This document shows, piece after piece, positions 21,198 to 29,340 of a DNA stretch of 32,097 nucleotides (positions are counted from its first letter, which is position 1; each line of letters opens with the position of its first letter). The stretch is from QFOX01 sp044237845 (GTDB taxonomy: Bacteria > Pseudomonadota > Alphaproteobacteria > Rickettsiales > UBA3002). The DNA lies in assembly GCA_044237845.1 (NCBI GenBank), contig JBIIEL010000021.1, forward strand, positions 1 through 32,097. The letters are read 5' to 3'. The notes beneath the pieces were generated by a model, which was not told the DNA's origin, made no database searches, and was given only the letters and a program-made list of their open reading frames with translations. The position numbers and the translations under genes were made by a program.

Positions 21198-23765
21198 ATG
21201 GAATTGGAACAATTCACCGAAAAATCCCGTAGCGTGATTCAGGAAGCGCAGGCACTGGCGCTGCGTAGCGGGCATCAGCGTTTTACGCCAGAACATCTGT
21301 TCGCAACGCTGCTCGATGAGCCAAGTACGCTTAAGCTTTTGGAAGCGGCGGGTGGGGATGCGGCGACCATATTGCAGCGCAACAAGGCGGCGCTTACCAA
21401 GCTGCCGAAAGTCGATGGCGCGGGGGCGCAGATGTATCTCGGCGCTGATACGGCGCGGGTGCTTGAGAACGCGAAAGACATCGCCAAAAAAGCGGGCGAC
21501 CAGTTCGTGACGGTGGAGCGTTTGCTGCAAGCGCTTGCGCTCGAAACGGAGGCGGCACCGGCCAAGAACCTCAAAGAATCCGGCATCACGGCACAGACGC
21601 TCAACGCGGCGATTAACGAGGCACGCAAAGGGCGTACGGCGACGAGCGCGAATTCGGAAGACCAATTCGAGGCGCTGAAGAAATATACGCGCGACCTGAC
21701 CGCACTCGCGGCGGAGGGCAAGCTCGACCCGGTGATTGGGCGGGACGAGGAAATCCGCCGCTCCATTCAGGTGCTGGCGCGGCGCACGAAGAATAACCCG
21801 GTGCTGATCGGTGAGCCGGGCGTGGGAAAAACCGCGATTGCGGAAGGGCTCGCGCTGCGCATTATCAACGGCGATGTGCCGGAAGCGCTGAAGGGCAAAA
21901 AACTGCTCGCGCTCGACCTCGGTGCGCTGATTGCGGGGGCGAAATTCCGTGGTGAATTCGAGGAGCGGTTAAAGGCCGTGCTCAATGAGATTGATGCGGC
22001 GGCAGGCGAGGTGGTGCTGTTCATCGACGAGCTGCATACGCTGGTTGGCGCGGGTGCTGCGGAAGGCTCCATGGATGCAAGTAACCTGCTGAAACCGGCG
22101 CTGGCGCGCGGTCACCTGCATTGCCTCGGCGCGACGACGCTGGCAGAATATCGCAAATATATCGAGAAAGACGCAGCGCTCGCGCGGCGTTTTCAGGCGG
22201 TCTATGTGAGCGAGCCGACGGTGGAGGATACGGTTTCCATCCTGCGCGGGCTGAAGGAGAAATACGAGCTGCATCACGGGATTACCATCTCCGATGCGGC
22301 GCTGGTGGCGGCGGCAACGCTCAGCAATCGCTATATCACCGATCGCTTTCTGCCGGATAAGGCGATTGACCTTGTGGATGAGGCGGCAAGCCGTTTGCGC
22401 ATGCAGGTGGATAGCAAACCCGAAGCGCTCGATGAGCTCGACCGAAAATTGCTGCAACGCCGCATCGAGTGCGCGGCGCTGAAGAAAGAGTCGGATAAGG
22501 CCTCGCGCGATCGCCTGAGCAAACTGGAAGACGAAATCTCGGAATTCGAGGCGGAATCTGCCGCGCTGACCAAAGCATGGCAGGCGGATAAGGCGCGCCT
22601 CGCGGGCGCTCGTGGGGTGAAGGAGAAGCTCGAAGCCGCGCGGGTGGAAGTGGAAGCGGCGCAGCGCAAAGGCGACTATGCGCGCGCGGGCGAGCTGACA
22701 TACGGCGTGATTCCGGAGCTGGAAAAGAAGCTCGCGACGGCGGAAAAAAGCGAAACGAGCGCCGGGGAGACGGTGCGCGAGGCCGATATTGCGGCGATTG
22801 TTTCACGCTGGACGGGGATTCCGGCAAGCAAAATGCTCGAAGGCGAACGCGACAAACTGCTCGGCATGGAGGCGGCCATCGGAGCGCGCGTGGTGGGGCA
22901 GGAAGAGGCGGTAAAGGCCGTGGCGCTGGCCGTGCGTCGTGCGCGGGCTGGCTTGAAAGACCCGAACCGACCCATCGGCAGTTTTCTGTTTTTAGGGCCG
23001 ACCGGCGTGGGCAAAACCGAGCTGACCAAGGCGCTGGCTGGGTTTATGTTCGATGACGAATCAGCCATGATCCGCATCGATATGAGCGAATATATGGAAA
23101 AACATGCGGTGGCGCGCCTCGTGGGCGCCCCTCCGGGCTATGTCGGCTACGATCAGGGCGGCACGCTGACGGAAGCGGTGCGGCGGCGGCCATATCAGGT
23201 GATATTGTTCGACGAGGTGGAAAAAGCGCATCCGGACGTGTTCAATATTCTGTTGCAGGTGCTCGATGACGGGCGGCTGACCGACGGGCAGGGGCGCACG
23301 GTCGATTTCCGTAATACGATTATCATTCTGACGAGCAACCTTGGTTCCCGCCACTTGGTGGAGCTGGCCGAGGGTAAGCCGGTCGATTCAGTGCGCGAGG
23401 CGGTGATGGACGAGGTGCGCGCGGCGTTCCGCCCGGAATTCCTCAACCGGCTCGACGAAATCATTCTTTTCCACAGGCTCGGTCGGGCGCAAATGGGGGC
23501 GATTGTCAACATTCAGGTCAAGCATCTTGAACGCTTGCTCAAAGACCGTGAGATCACCCTCTCGCTCGACGATGCGGCGCGTAACTGGCTCGCCAACCAA
23601 GGCTACGACCCCGTCTATGGCGCACGCCCACTGAAGCGTGTGATTCAGAAACAGGTCGCCGACTGGCTCTCGACCATGATCCTCGAAGGCAAGGTGGCCG
23701 ATGGCGCGCATGTCACCATCACCGGGCATGATTTGGGGCTGAAGATTGAGGCGAAGGCGGCTTAA
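21198..23765 (+). CDS. clpB: ATP-dependent disaggregase ClpB
   Basis: ClpB is a hexameric ATPase that pulls proteins out of aggregates together with DnaK. All parts are present in the 855 residues: the Clp N-domain (KSRSVIQEAQALALRSGHQ, EHLFATLLDE), the first ATPase ring with Walker A GEPGVGKT (205-212) and Walker B VVLFIDELHTLVGAG, the long coiled M-domain (about 405-530) that separates ClpB from ClpA/C, the motif VSRWTGIPASKMLEGE, and the second ring with Walker A GPTGVGKT (600-607) and VILFDEVEKAHPDVF. The pore sequence GYVGYDQGG is intact. No ClpP-binding loop is seen. The ribosome-binding site GGGTGGG precedes the ATG. Its start is only 40 bases from the divergent DUF3108 gene, and a candidate heat-shock promoter overlaps that gene's start. 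Confidence 0.97.
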   Translation: MELEQFTEKSRSVIQEAQALALRSGHQRFTPEHLFATLLDEPSTLKLLEAAGGDAATILQRNKAALTKLPKVDGAGAQMYLGADTARVLENAKDIAKKAGDQFVTVERLLQALALETEAAPAKNLKESGITAQTLNAAINEARKGRTATSANSEDQFEALKKYTRDLTALAAEGKLDPVIGRDEEIRRSIQVLARRTKNNPVLIGEPGVGKTAIAEGLALRIINGDVPEALKGKKLLALDLGALIAGAKFRGEFEERLKAVLNEIDAAAGEVVLFIDELHTLVGAGAAEGSMDASNLLKPALARGHLHCLGATTLAEYRKYIEKDAALARRFQAVYVSEPTVEDTVSILRGLKEKYELHHGITISDAALVAAATLSNRYITDRFLPDKAIDLVDEAASRLRMQVDSKPEALDELDRKLLQRRIECAALKKESDKASRDRLSKLEDEISEFEAESAALTKAWQADKARLAGARGVKEKLEAARVEVEAAQRKGDYARAGELTYGVIPELEKKLATAEKSETSAGETVREADIAAIVSRWTGIPASKMLEGERDKLLGMEAAIGARVVGQEEAVKAVALAVRRARAGLKDPNRPIGSFLFLGPTGVGKTELTKALAGFMFDDESAMIRIDMSEYMEKHAVARLVGAPPGYVGYDQGGTLTEAVRRRPYQVILFDEVEKAHPDVFNILLQVLDDGRLTDGQGRTVDFRNTIIILTSNLGSRHLVELAEGKPVDSVREAVMDEVRAAFRPEFLNRLDEIILFHRLGRAQMGAIVNIQVKHLERLLKDREITLSLDDAARNWLANQGYDPVYGARPLKRVIQKQVADWLSTMILEGKVADGAHVTITGHDLGLKIEAKAA

Positions 23766-23800
23766 GGTGCGCGTATTCAGCTCATTTTAAGAGAAAATTA

Positions 23801-25114
23801 ATGAGTCTGTGGTATGGTCTATCTATGCCAGAGGATATTGATACACTCAAAGATATTCCGGATCAGCTGTTCTTTAAGCACTATGTTCCGTCTAATTGGC
23901 CAATCGAAATGGTCGATGGGAAGATTCATATACCGCATTTGGTTAAGTCAGAGGGGCGCGGCGATCTATTTCTGAAGGATAAAATCCTTGAGGAAAGGAA
24001 GACCAAAGACCCAGCAACCGATGCAGCCTTTGTAGAGGCGGTTCTCAAGCGGCTTGATGGAATGGTCGTAACCGTCAATCACACCAAAGATGTTCTGGCG
24101 GCATTGCCGCGTGAGACAACCCCATCCATTTTAATGGCAGAACCTGAAGGAAACTATCATGAGAACCAATGGGAACGGTTCGCTTACCTGTCGCTGCGGA
24201 TGCATTTAGAGGCGGCAGGGGCAAACGTTGAAACCCCCAAAATATATGAAAGTTCCAGTAATCTGTATCAACAGTGGACGCGCGATCGTTATGTCATCGC
24301 ACCGGATGGCACAGCGTTGTTCCACAAGCCTCTGACTGGTGCCCTTGATGGTGAGCGTAATGAAGCCTCGTTAAAGCTGATGGAAGAATTTCGTAATCGA
24401 GGAATTCATGTGAAGCAGATTGATTCCCAGATTGAGGGCGGGGATATTCTGCAGCATCGGCAATCCAATACGGTATTCGTTGGCATACGTGGAGATGAGC
24501 ATTCCAACGAAGAATATGTACGTTATGCGCAAGAACTGGCTAATCAGTTGGGAATGCAGCTAAAATTGGTGCCCAAAAAGAGAAAAAAGGGAGGGGATTA
24601 CTATCACTTGGATACGCTTATGAGTATTCTGCCGGGTGGAGAAATCATTGTTATCCCTGAAGGGACGGATGCTACTGGGCTTGCCAATATCCATTCAGTA
24701 GTACCACCTTCAGATGTGTTAGAGATGAAATATATCGGTGAAGAGCCTTGGGATGTTAGTGGCGGTTATTTTTTGAAAGAACATGATAAACGCGCGCTTT
24801 CTACGAACATCATCACGATTAACGGCAATGTATTTACGCCCACACTGGTGCCTGAAATGAAGACCTTCGTTGAAGCACACGGTTACCGATTATTTGAAGG
24901 CCCCTACCAGATCAGGGACTCGGGCGTGCATTGCCAGACCAACTTTATCAAAACTGAGAAGGTAAATGGCAAGAGTGATGTGTCTTACAACCCGCCTCTT
25001 CCAAGTGGACTGCCAAGGCTGGAGTATCTCGAACATCTCGATCAGAATGATGTAACGCTGCAGACGCTCTCTTCCAGAACGCCAGTGAAATCAAATACTC
25101 ATGGGATTGTGTAG
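23801..25114 (+). CDS. Pentein-fold (arginine deiminase / DDAH superfamily) hydrolase-like protein
   Basis: This 437-residue protein is not one I know by name, but it carries the guanidino-group-modifying (GME) superfamily motifs in order: WTRDRY (159-164, the FTRD-type substrate-binding box), IEGGD (211-215), YYHLDTLMSIL (His269, Asp271) and GVHCQTNF (Cys378, the nucleophile). These supply the Cys-His-Glu/Asp set that attacks the guanidinium carbon of arginine, methylarginine or agmatine. There is no signal peptide or membrane segment. About 100 extra N-terminal residues precede the core. Codon use is more AT-rich than clpB and its neighbours. ATG 23801 has AAGAG upstream; ATG 23825 is an alternative. 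The tail overlaps the converging hydrolase gene by 16 bases. The substrate, whether free arginine derivative or protein-bound arginine, is unknown. Confidence 0.72.
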   Translation: MSLWYGLSMPEDIDTLKDIPDQLFFKHYVPSNWPIEMVDGKIHIPHLVKSEGRGDLFLKDKILEERKTKDPATDAAFVEAVLKRLDGMVVTVNHTKDVLAALPRETTPSILMAEPEGNYHENQWERFAYLSLRMHLEAAGANVETPKIYESSSNLYQQWTRDRYVIAPDGTALFHKPLTGALDGERNEASLKLMEEFRNRGIHVKQIDSQIEGGDILQHRQSNTVFVGIRGDEHSNEEYVRYAQELANQLGMQLKLVPKKRKKGGDYYHLDTLMSILPGGEIIVIPEGTDATGLANIHSVVPPSDVLEMKYIGEEPWDVSGGYFLKEHDKRALSTNIITINGNVFTPTLVPEMKTFVEAHGYRLFEGPYQIRDSGVHCQTNFIKTEKVNGKSDVSYNPPLPSGLPRLEYLEHLDQNDVTLQTLSSRTPVKSNTHGIV

Positions 25115-25899
25115 CCTCCCAACCACGCCATGGCATCGGCGAAGGCGGGGGAATCCATGAGGTCGAGATGGCCGAATCCGGGATAGGTTTTGAGGGTTTT
25201 GGGTGCGTTGGCGGCGGCGAAGAGGGCGCGGCCATGATGGACGGGAATGATGTGGTCGTCCTCGCCATGCATAATGAATAACGGCGCGTGGATGCGGGTG
25301 ACCGCCTCGCGCGAGAGATAGGTATCGCGCACGATGAGGGTGGTGGGCAGGAGCGGGAACAGCTCGCCTGCGCGGTCGACCACGGCGGTGAACGGCGCCT
25401 CGAGCACCAGCGCGGTGGGGGGGCGCTCGGCGGCGACCTGCGTGGCCACCCCGGAGCCGAGCGAATAGCCCCAGATGACCGGCGCGCGGCGCTGGGCGAA
25501 ATGATCAAACAGTGCGATGCCGTCGGCGACGATGTTTTGCTCGCTCTTGCCCTTCGGCGCACCAGGGTAGCCGCGATATTCCATGGCGATGACGTGGAAG
25601 CCCTGTGCATGGAGGTAGGCGAGCGGGCGGGTGAACATATGCAGCCCGCCGCCATTGCCGTGGAAATAGAGCAGGGTTGGCGCGCCGGGCGCGGCGTCGG
25701 ATTCCCAATAGGTGATCGCTGTGCCATCCGCCGCTTGGGTGCTGCCGCGCGTGAAGCCGCTGAGGCCTGCCGCGGCAGGCTCCGTTGGCCCGTCAAACGG
25801 CACATAGATGAAGGAACGCTGGGTGAGCGCCATCACCCCGCCAAAGGCGACATACAGCGCGAGAGCAAGTGCGGCAAAGCGAAGGGCGCGGCGGCGCAT
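25099..25899 (-). CDS. Membrane-anchored alpha/beta hydrolase (ABHD13/Bem46-like)
   Basis: The 266-residue protein starts with a basic N-terminus and one hydrophobic helix (about 6-26, AALALALYVAFGGVMAL) that is likely an uncleaved anchor. The alpha/beta hydrolase core is complete: oxyanion segment LLYFHGNGGGLHMF, nucleophile Ser146 in GYSLGSG, acid Asp215 in HGEDDHIIPV and catalytic His244 in GFGHLDL. EYRGYPGAPKGKSEQNI is typical of the Bem46/ABHD13 group, whose substrates are largely unknown. It starts three bases after the M23 peptidase gene stop on the same strand, so both are probably one transcript. A 16-base overlap with the converging pentein-fold gene is unusual. Confidence 0.85.
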   Translation of the reverse strand: MRRRALRFAALALALYVAFGGVMALTQRSFIYVPFDGPTEPAAAGLSGFTRGSTQAADGTAITYWESDAAPGAPTLLYFHGNGGGLHMFTRPLAYLHAQGFHVIAMEYRGYPGAPKGKSEQNIVADGIALFDHFAQRRAPVIWGYSLGSGVATQVAAERPPTALVLEAPFTAVVDRAGELFPLLPTTLIVRDTYLSREAVTRIHAPLFIMHGEDDHIIPVHHGRALFAAANAPKTLKTYPGFGHLDLMDSPAFADAMAWLGGYTIP

Positions 25900-25902
25900 G
25901 TG

Positions 25903-27516
25903 TTACCGGCTCGCGAGTTTTTGCGGTTTGGACTTCTCAGCTTTTGCCGTTTTGCTAGGCTTTGAGGACTTGCTCGCTTTGCTGGATTTGCCTGCCTTCG
26001 CCGGTTTCTCTGCCTTCGCGAGGGTGCTGGCGGCAGGTTTTTTGCCGCTCAAGATCGCCAGCTCGTTCATTGAGGATTGTTGCGCGGTTTTAAACGCCGC
26101 AAGCTGCTTGCCGCTAAGGCCAGAAGCGAGGTTGAACTGCTTGGCGACGGGGTTCACCTGATCGCCATTCTGCCGTACTTCATAGTGCAGATGCGCACCA
26201 GTGGAGTTGCCCGTTGACCCCACATAGCCAATGATTTGCCCCTGCTTTACACGGTTGCCGACGCTGATATTGCCGAAGCGGCTCATATGCGCATAGGCGG
26301 TTTCGTAGGTGGCGTTGTGCTTGATGACGACGAAATTACCGTAGCCGCCCTTCCAGCCTTTGAAATCCACCGTGCCGTCTCCCGCAGCCATGATGGGGGT
26401 GCCCGTCGGCGCGCCGAAATCCACCCCTTTATGCATTTTGTTGTAGCCCATAATCGGGTGCGTGCGCATGCCAAAGCCCGAGGTAATCCGAGCCACATCG
26501 AGCGGGGTGCGGATGAGTGATTTTTTCACGCTGTTACCCTTGGCGTCGTACCACGCGTAGTCGCCGCCCTTGTTGGCCTGGAAGCGGAAAATCTCGTGCT
26601 TCTTTCCGCGCAGGGTGAGCGCTGCATAGCGCACATTACCACCCGCGCCGACTCGTCCATCCGCCGCGGTTTTACGGTCCATCAGCACCTCGATGCTGTC
26701 ACCCGGATGAATCTCGCGCTGGAAATCGATGTCGTAGCTGAAGGCCTTCACGAGGTCGTTCATCACGACTTGCGGAATGCCCGCATCCCCACCCGCCTGA
26801 AAGACGCTCGAACGCACTTTGCCGAATTTACGGTAGGTTTTGTCGCTCACCGGCTCCTTGCTAGCGGCTACGTTGAAGCCTCCGCCAGTCTTGCGTTCGA
26901 GCGCAATTGTGTCGAAATTCGGCAACTTGATGGCGAGCTCCTTCACCGCTGCCGCATCTCCAAGCGTTTCATGACGGGCGAGGGTAACGGAGATTTTCTG
27001 CCCCGCCTTGAGATCCGTGGGGTTGAGGCGGGCTTTCAGCGCTTTCATCACCGCCTGCGCCTCGCTGGTTTGCACATGATTGGCCGTGAGCAGGCTGGCG
27101 ATAGTGTCGCCCTTACCGAGCTTGAGCGCCAGTTTGCGCGGATAGCTGATGGCAGGTGGTTGCGCCACGGGCGCGGTGTTGGCGACTTCTGTTTTAACAG
27201 GCGCGGGCGTAAATGCCGGCGCGGCCGCGATGAGGGCAGGGCCAGGGGCAGGCGCGTTAGGACTGGCCGCAAGCTGCTGCTGTGGCGCGGATGACCCACC
27301 ACCGCCGATAAATTGGCGATATTCCGGCATGACTACCGTGGTGACGAGCAGTTTCATGAAGAAGGACGCACCAATGCCCACCACCGCGCCGAGCGCAAAC
27401 CAGCTCATCCGCACCCGAGAGAGGCGCTTGAGCGACATGGCGCGCGAAATGGGCCCGACGGTGATATCCGGGATTCGCGAAACCATCAGCGGGCTTTGCT
27501 GGGGGTGTTTAGGCAT
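25903..27516 (-). CDS. M23 metallopeptidase, MepM/ShyA-like peptidoglycan endopeptidase
   Basis: The 537-residue protein has one membrane anchor at about 39-60 (WFALGAVVGIGASFF), a Pro/Ala linker, a LysM/OapA-like domain at about 130-190 (KLGKGDTIASLLTANHVQT...LKAGQKISVTLA), a Csd3/MepM-type middle domain and a C-terminal M23 zinc peptidase with His362 and Asp366 (HKGVDFG) and His442-Leu-His444 (HLHYEV). It is followed by a Lys/Ser/Ala-rich tail of about 60 residues. The family cleaves D,D peptide cross-links to let peptidoglycan expand. The Shine-Dalgarno AGGATGG precedes the ATG. The basic tail is unusual for the family and could bind wall teichoic-like or anionic polymers or DNA, which is inference. 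It heads a two-gene unit with the alpha/beta hydrolase. Confidence 0.9.
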   Translation of the reverse strand: MPKHPQQSPLMVSRIPDITVGPISRAMSLKRLSRVRMSWFALGAVVGIGASFFMKLLVTTVVMPEYRQFIGGGGSSAPQQQLAASPNAPAPGPALIAAAPAFTPAPVKTEVANTAPVAQPPAISYPRKLALKLGKGDTIASLLTANHVQTSEAQAVMKALKARLNPTDLKAGQKISVTLARHETLGDAAAVKELAIKLPNFDTIALERKTGGGFNVAASKEPVSDKTYRKFGKVRSSVFQAGGDAGIPQVVMNDLVKAFSYDIDFQREIHPGDSIEVLMDRKTAADGRVGAGGNVRYAALTLRGKKHEIFRFQANKGGDYAWYDAKGNSVKKSLIRTPLDVARITSGFGMRTHPIMGYNKMHKGVDFGAPTGTPIMAAGDGTVDFKGWKGGYGNFVVIKHNATYETAYAHMSRFGNISVGNRVKQGQIIGYVGSTGNSTGAHLHYEVRQNGDQVNPVAKQFNLASGLSGKQLAAFKTAQQSSMNELAILSGKKPAASTLAKAEKPAKAGKSSKASKSSKPSKTAKAEKSKPQKLASR

Positions 27517-27857
27517 CTACCATCCTGTGTTGGGCAGCTCTATTAATCTGTTTTGGCTTCAAATCTGCTTGCGATGAACCCTCTTCGGAAACGTCATGTA
27601 TTTAGTGTACACTCGTTTCCTCAGTATCCATCGCATCGCGCTTTTTTGCCAAAAGCAGATTACTAGAGATGCCCTTGTTATTTACTCATTCTCAGAAAGA
27701 AACGGGTTCTTTTTCTGTGCTCACTTGCCGTGCGCGAGAGTATTTTACGCCAGTTCAGTGTGGCGCCATAAATGGCGCATCGGCGTTTGCTATAATCTAG
27801 TTACCTCACCCAAAAATGCAATAGAATAATGATTGCGTGGTGCGGTTTCTTAACCCA
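27517..27857. other. 341-base intergenic region with a candidate promoter and small hairpins
   Basis: No supported gene lies here. A 7-bp palindromic stem GCGCCAT-AA-ATGGCGC is at 27763-27778, and CAGAAA/TTTCTG can pair at 27693-27717. TGCTATAAT at 27788-27796 is a good extended -10 box in the plus direction without an obvious -35. The region is AT-richer than the flanking genes. The M23 gene promoter should lie near 27520-27700 on the minus strand, but no box there is convincing. Confidence 0.5.
27788..27796 (+). promoter_or_regulatory. Extended -10 promoter element (plus strand)
   Basis: TGC followed by TATAAT matches the extended -10 consensus exactly, but no TTGACA-like box is found 15-18 bases upstream. 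A transcript from it would run antisense into the 3' end of the secreted-protein gene at 27858-28646. Function is unproven. Confidence 0.35.
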
Positions 27858-28646
27858 TTAATCGCCACTACTTGTGTTGTAGTCGGGAAAATGGGGAATG
27901 AATGTGGGTACGCAGATGTTGGCGGACTGCAGGCGTTGCGGATAAGCCTGTCGATTGCGGCCATATTCGGTGCATTCTTTAGTAACCGCAGCATAAATTT
28001 GTGGGAAAAGCCGGCCAACCGCAGCAAGGGGCGCGCCTTGCCATTCTGCACCACTCAACCAGTAGCCCGCAGGCGGGCTGGCGAGCAGCTCCTGTTCAAC
28101 ACTTGCCACAATGGATGCGGGCATTTGCTGCATTGCCGTAATAGCGCCATCCGGGTCGAAGCCGGGGCGCATCAAGACGTATGGGCCTAAAAAACGTGTT
28201 TTCTCAGTGAGATATCGCGATGCAAACGCCGTGTTTGCAACGCCGGCCTCTTCCAGTGCCGCGAGGAGCATTTTAGCATGTTCATCGTGCGTGAAGGATC
28301 CGTTTATCCCTTCCGATGCGTAGCCGTGCAACTCATCGAGAGAGCGTGACAGCCACTCATCAAACCAGCCCACCTGCTGAAGCGCGCGGTTTTTGAGGGC
28401 GATATCCTCGGCATCGTCTTTGTGCAGGCGTGTACCCGCTTCTTTGAACACCCGTTGTTTCACTGCCGGGTCCGGGTGCTCACGAAAAACATTCGGCGAT
28501 TCTAGCATCGTCTGGTACAACTCCCCCCGAGGAACATGTGCGCCACTCATCAGCCTATCAATCACCGCTGAGGGGTTTGACGCGTGCGCTGCCGCGGCGA
28601 TTGCGGTGATTAAAAACAATGCTGCAACCCGTGCATATCGCTTCAT
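27858..28646 (-). CDS. Unrecognised secreted protein
   Basis: ATG 28646 is preserved as start because GGAGGG lies five bases upstream, although the frame is open further to 28682. The 262-residue product has a clear signal peptide (KRYARVAALFLITAIAAAAHA, cleaved near residue 24). The mature part is mainly helical, with a possible repeated-helix character (VFREHPDPAVKQRVFKEAG, ALKNRALQQVGWFDEWLSRS, EHAKMLLAALEEAGVANTA) that recalls TPR- or HEAT-like adapters, and has two cysteines near the C-terminus (TKECTEY, SANICVP). I do not recognise the family. Composition is close to that of the neighbours. It is transcribed away from the str operon, with about 310 bases between them. A periplasmic role is inferred only from the signal peptide. 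Confidence 0.72.
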   Translation of the reverse strand: MKRYARVAALFLITAIAAAAHASNPSAVIDRLMSGAHVPRGELYQTMLESPNVFREHPDPAVKQRVFKEAGTRLHKDDAEDIALKNRALQQVGWFDEWLSRSLDELHGYASEGINGSFTHDEHAKMLLAALEEAGVANTAFASRYLTEKTRFLGPYVLMRPGFDPDGAITAMQQMPASIVASVEQELLASPPAGYWLSGAEWQGAPLAAVGRLFPQIYAAVTKECTEYGRNRQAYPQRLQSANICVPTFIPHFPDYNTSSGD

Positions 28647-28773
28647 AGAACCCTCCGTTAATGTGCGCTGAGATAAAAGCAAAGCGCGGCTCGCGTCAAT
28701 CGATGCGTGACGACGGTGCGCGTTACTTGGGGGCGTGCAGAAGAAATCTTCGCATTTTTTCTCAATTTCATGC

Positions 28774-28802
28774 TTGACGCGTAGGGTTTCCCCTCCTATA
28801 AG
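28774..28802 (+). promoter_or_regulatory. Sigma-70 promoter of the str operon
   Basis: TTGACG (28774-28779) and TATAAG (28797-28802) are separated by exactly 17 bases, close to consensus. This would drive rpsL-rpsG-fusA-tuf with a leader of about 150 bases. Confidence 0.85.
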
Positions 28803-28808
28803 GCGCGT

Positions 28809-28959
28809 CCCGACGTTTAGGCGTCTGCAAAAAAAGCTCGGCTTGTGAATACAAAAAACCCTGCTTTTCTGCGGCTTTTCATCGGTTCGATATTAACCTA
28901 ATTATCGTGGCTCCGGCACAGTAACCGGAATACCCACGGATAAGAAAGAGGATTGACCC
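28809..28959 (+). promoter_or_regulatory. 5' leader of the str operon with a two-tier hairpin
   Basis: Between the inferred start site and the rpsL ATG the leader is about 150 bases. CGTGG (28906-28910) pairs with CCACG (28934-28938), and inside it TCCGG (28912-28916) pairs with CCGGA (28925-28929). The hairpin ends ten bases before the GAGGA ribosome-binding site of rpsL (28948-28952). In E. coli the str operon is autoregulated by S7, but at the rpsL-rpsG junction, so a leader role here is inferred. Confidence 0.45.
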
Positions 28960-29331
28960 ATGCCAACAATCAATCAGTTGGTTCGCAAAGGCCGCGCGCC
29001 GCTCAAAGCGCGTGATAAAGTTCCTGCGATGGAAGCCTGCCCGCAAAAGCGTGGCGTATGCACCCGTGTTTATACCACTACCCCGAAAAAGCCAAACTCC
29101 GCACTCCGTAAGGTCGCGAAAATTCGCCTGACCAACGGGTTCGAGGTGATTGGCTACATCCCGGGTGAAGGCCACAACCTGCAGGAGCACTCGGTGGTGC
29201 TCATCCGCGGCGGCCGTGTAAAAGATTTGCCTGGCGTCCGTTACCACATCATCCGCGGTACGCTGGATACGCAAGGTCTGCCAAAACGTCGCAAGCGTCG
29301 TTCGCATTACGGCGCGAAACGTCCGAAATAA
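28960..29331 (+). CDS. rpsL: 30S ribosomal protein S12
   Basis: The 123-residue protein is S12, which sits at the decoding centre and controls translation accuracy. The sequence TTPKKPNSALRKVAKIRL contains Lys43 and GGRVKDLPGVRYH contains Lys88; both are the wild-type residues whose mutation gives streptomycin resistance, so no resistance allele is visible. The adjacent Asp89 is the known RimO methylthiolation site. The GAGGA ribosome-binding site lies 7 bases upstream of the ATG. rpsG follows after 9 bases. Codon use is strongly biased (CGT, CTG), as expected for a highly expressed gene. Confidence 0.98.
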   Translation: MPTINQLVRKGRAPLKARDKVPAMEACPQKRGVCTRVYTTTPKKPNSALRKVAKIRLTNGFEVIGYIPGEGHNLQEHSVVLIRGGRVKDLPGVRYHIIRGTLDTQGLPKRRKRRSHYGAKRPK

Positions 29332-29340
29332 GGAGTTACT

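Noticed and set aside
27837..28190. 117-codon plus-strand open frame near the secreted-protein gene
   Set aside because: Antisense to the 3' end of a gene with a strong ribosome-binding site and signal peptide; no domain and no ribosome-binding site of its own.
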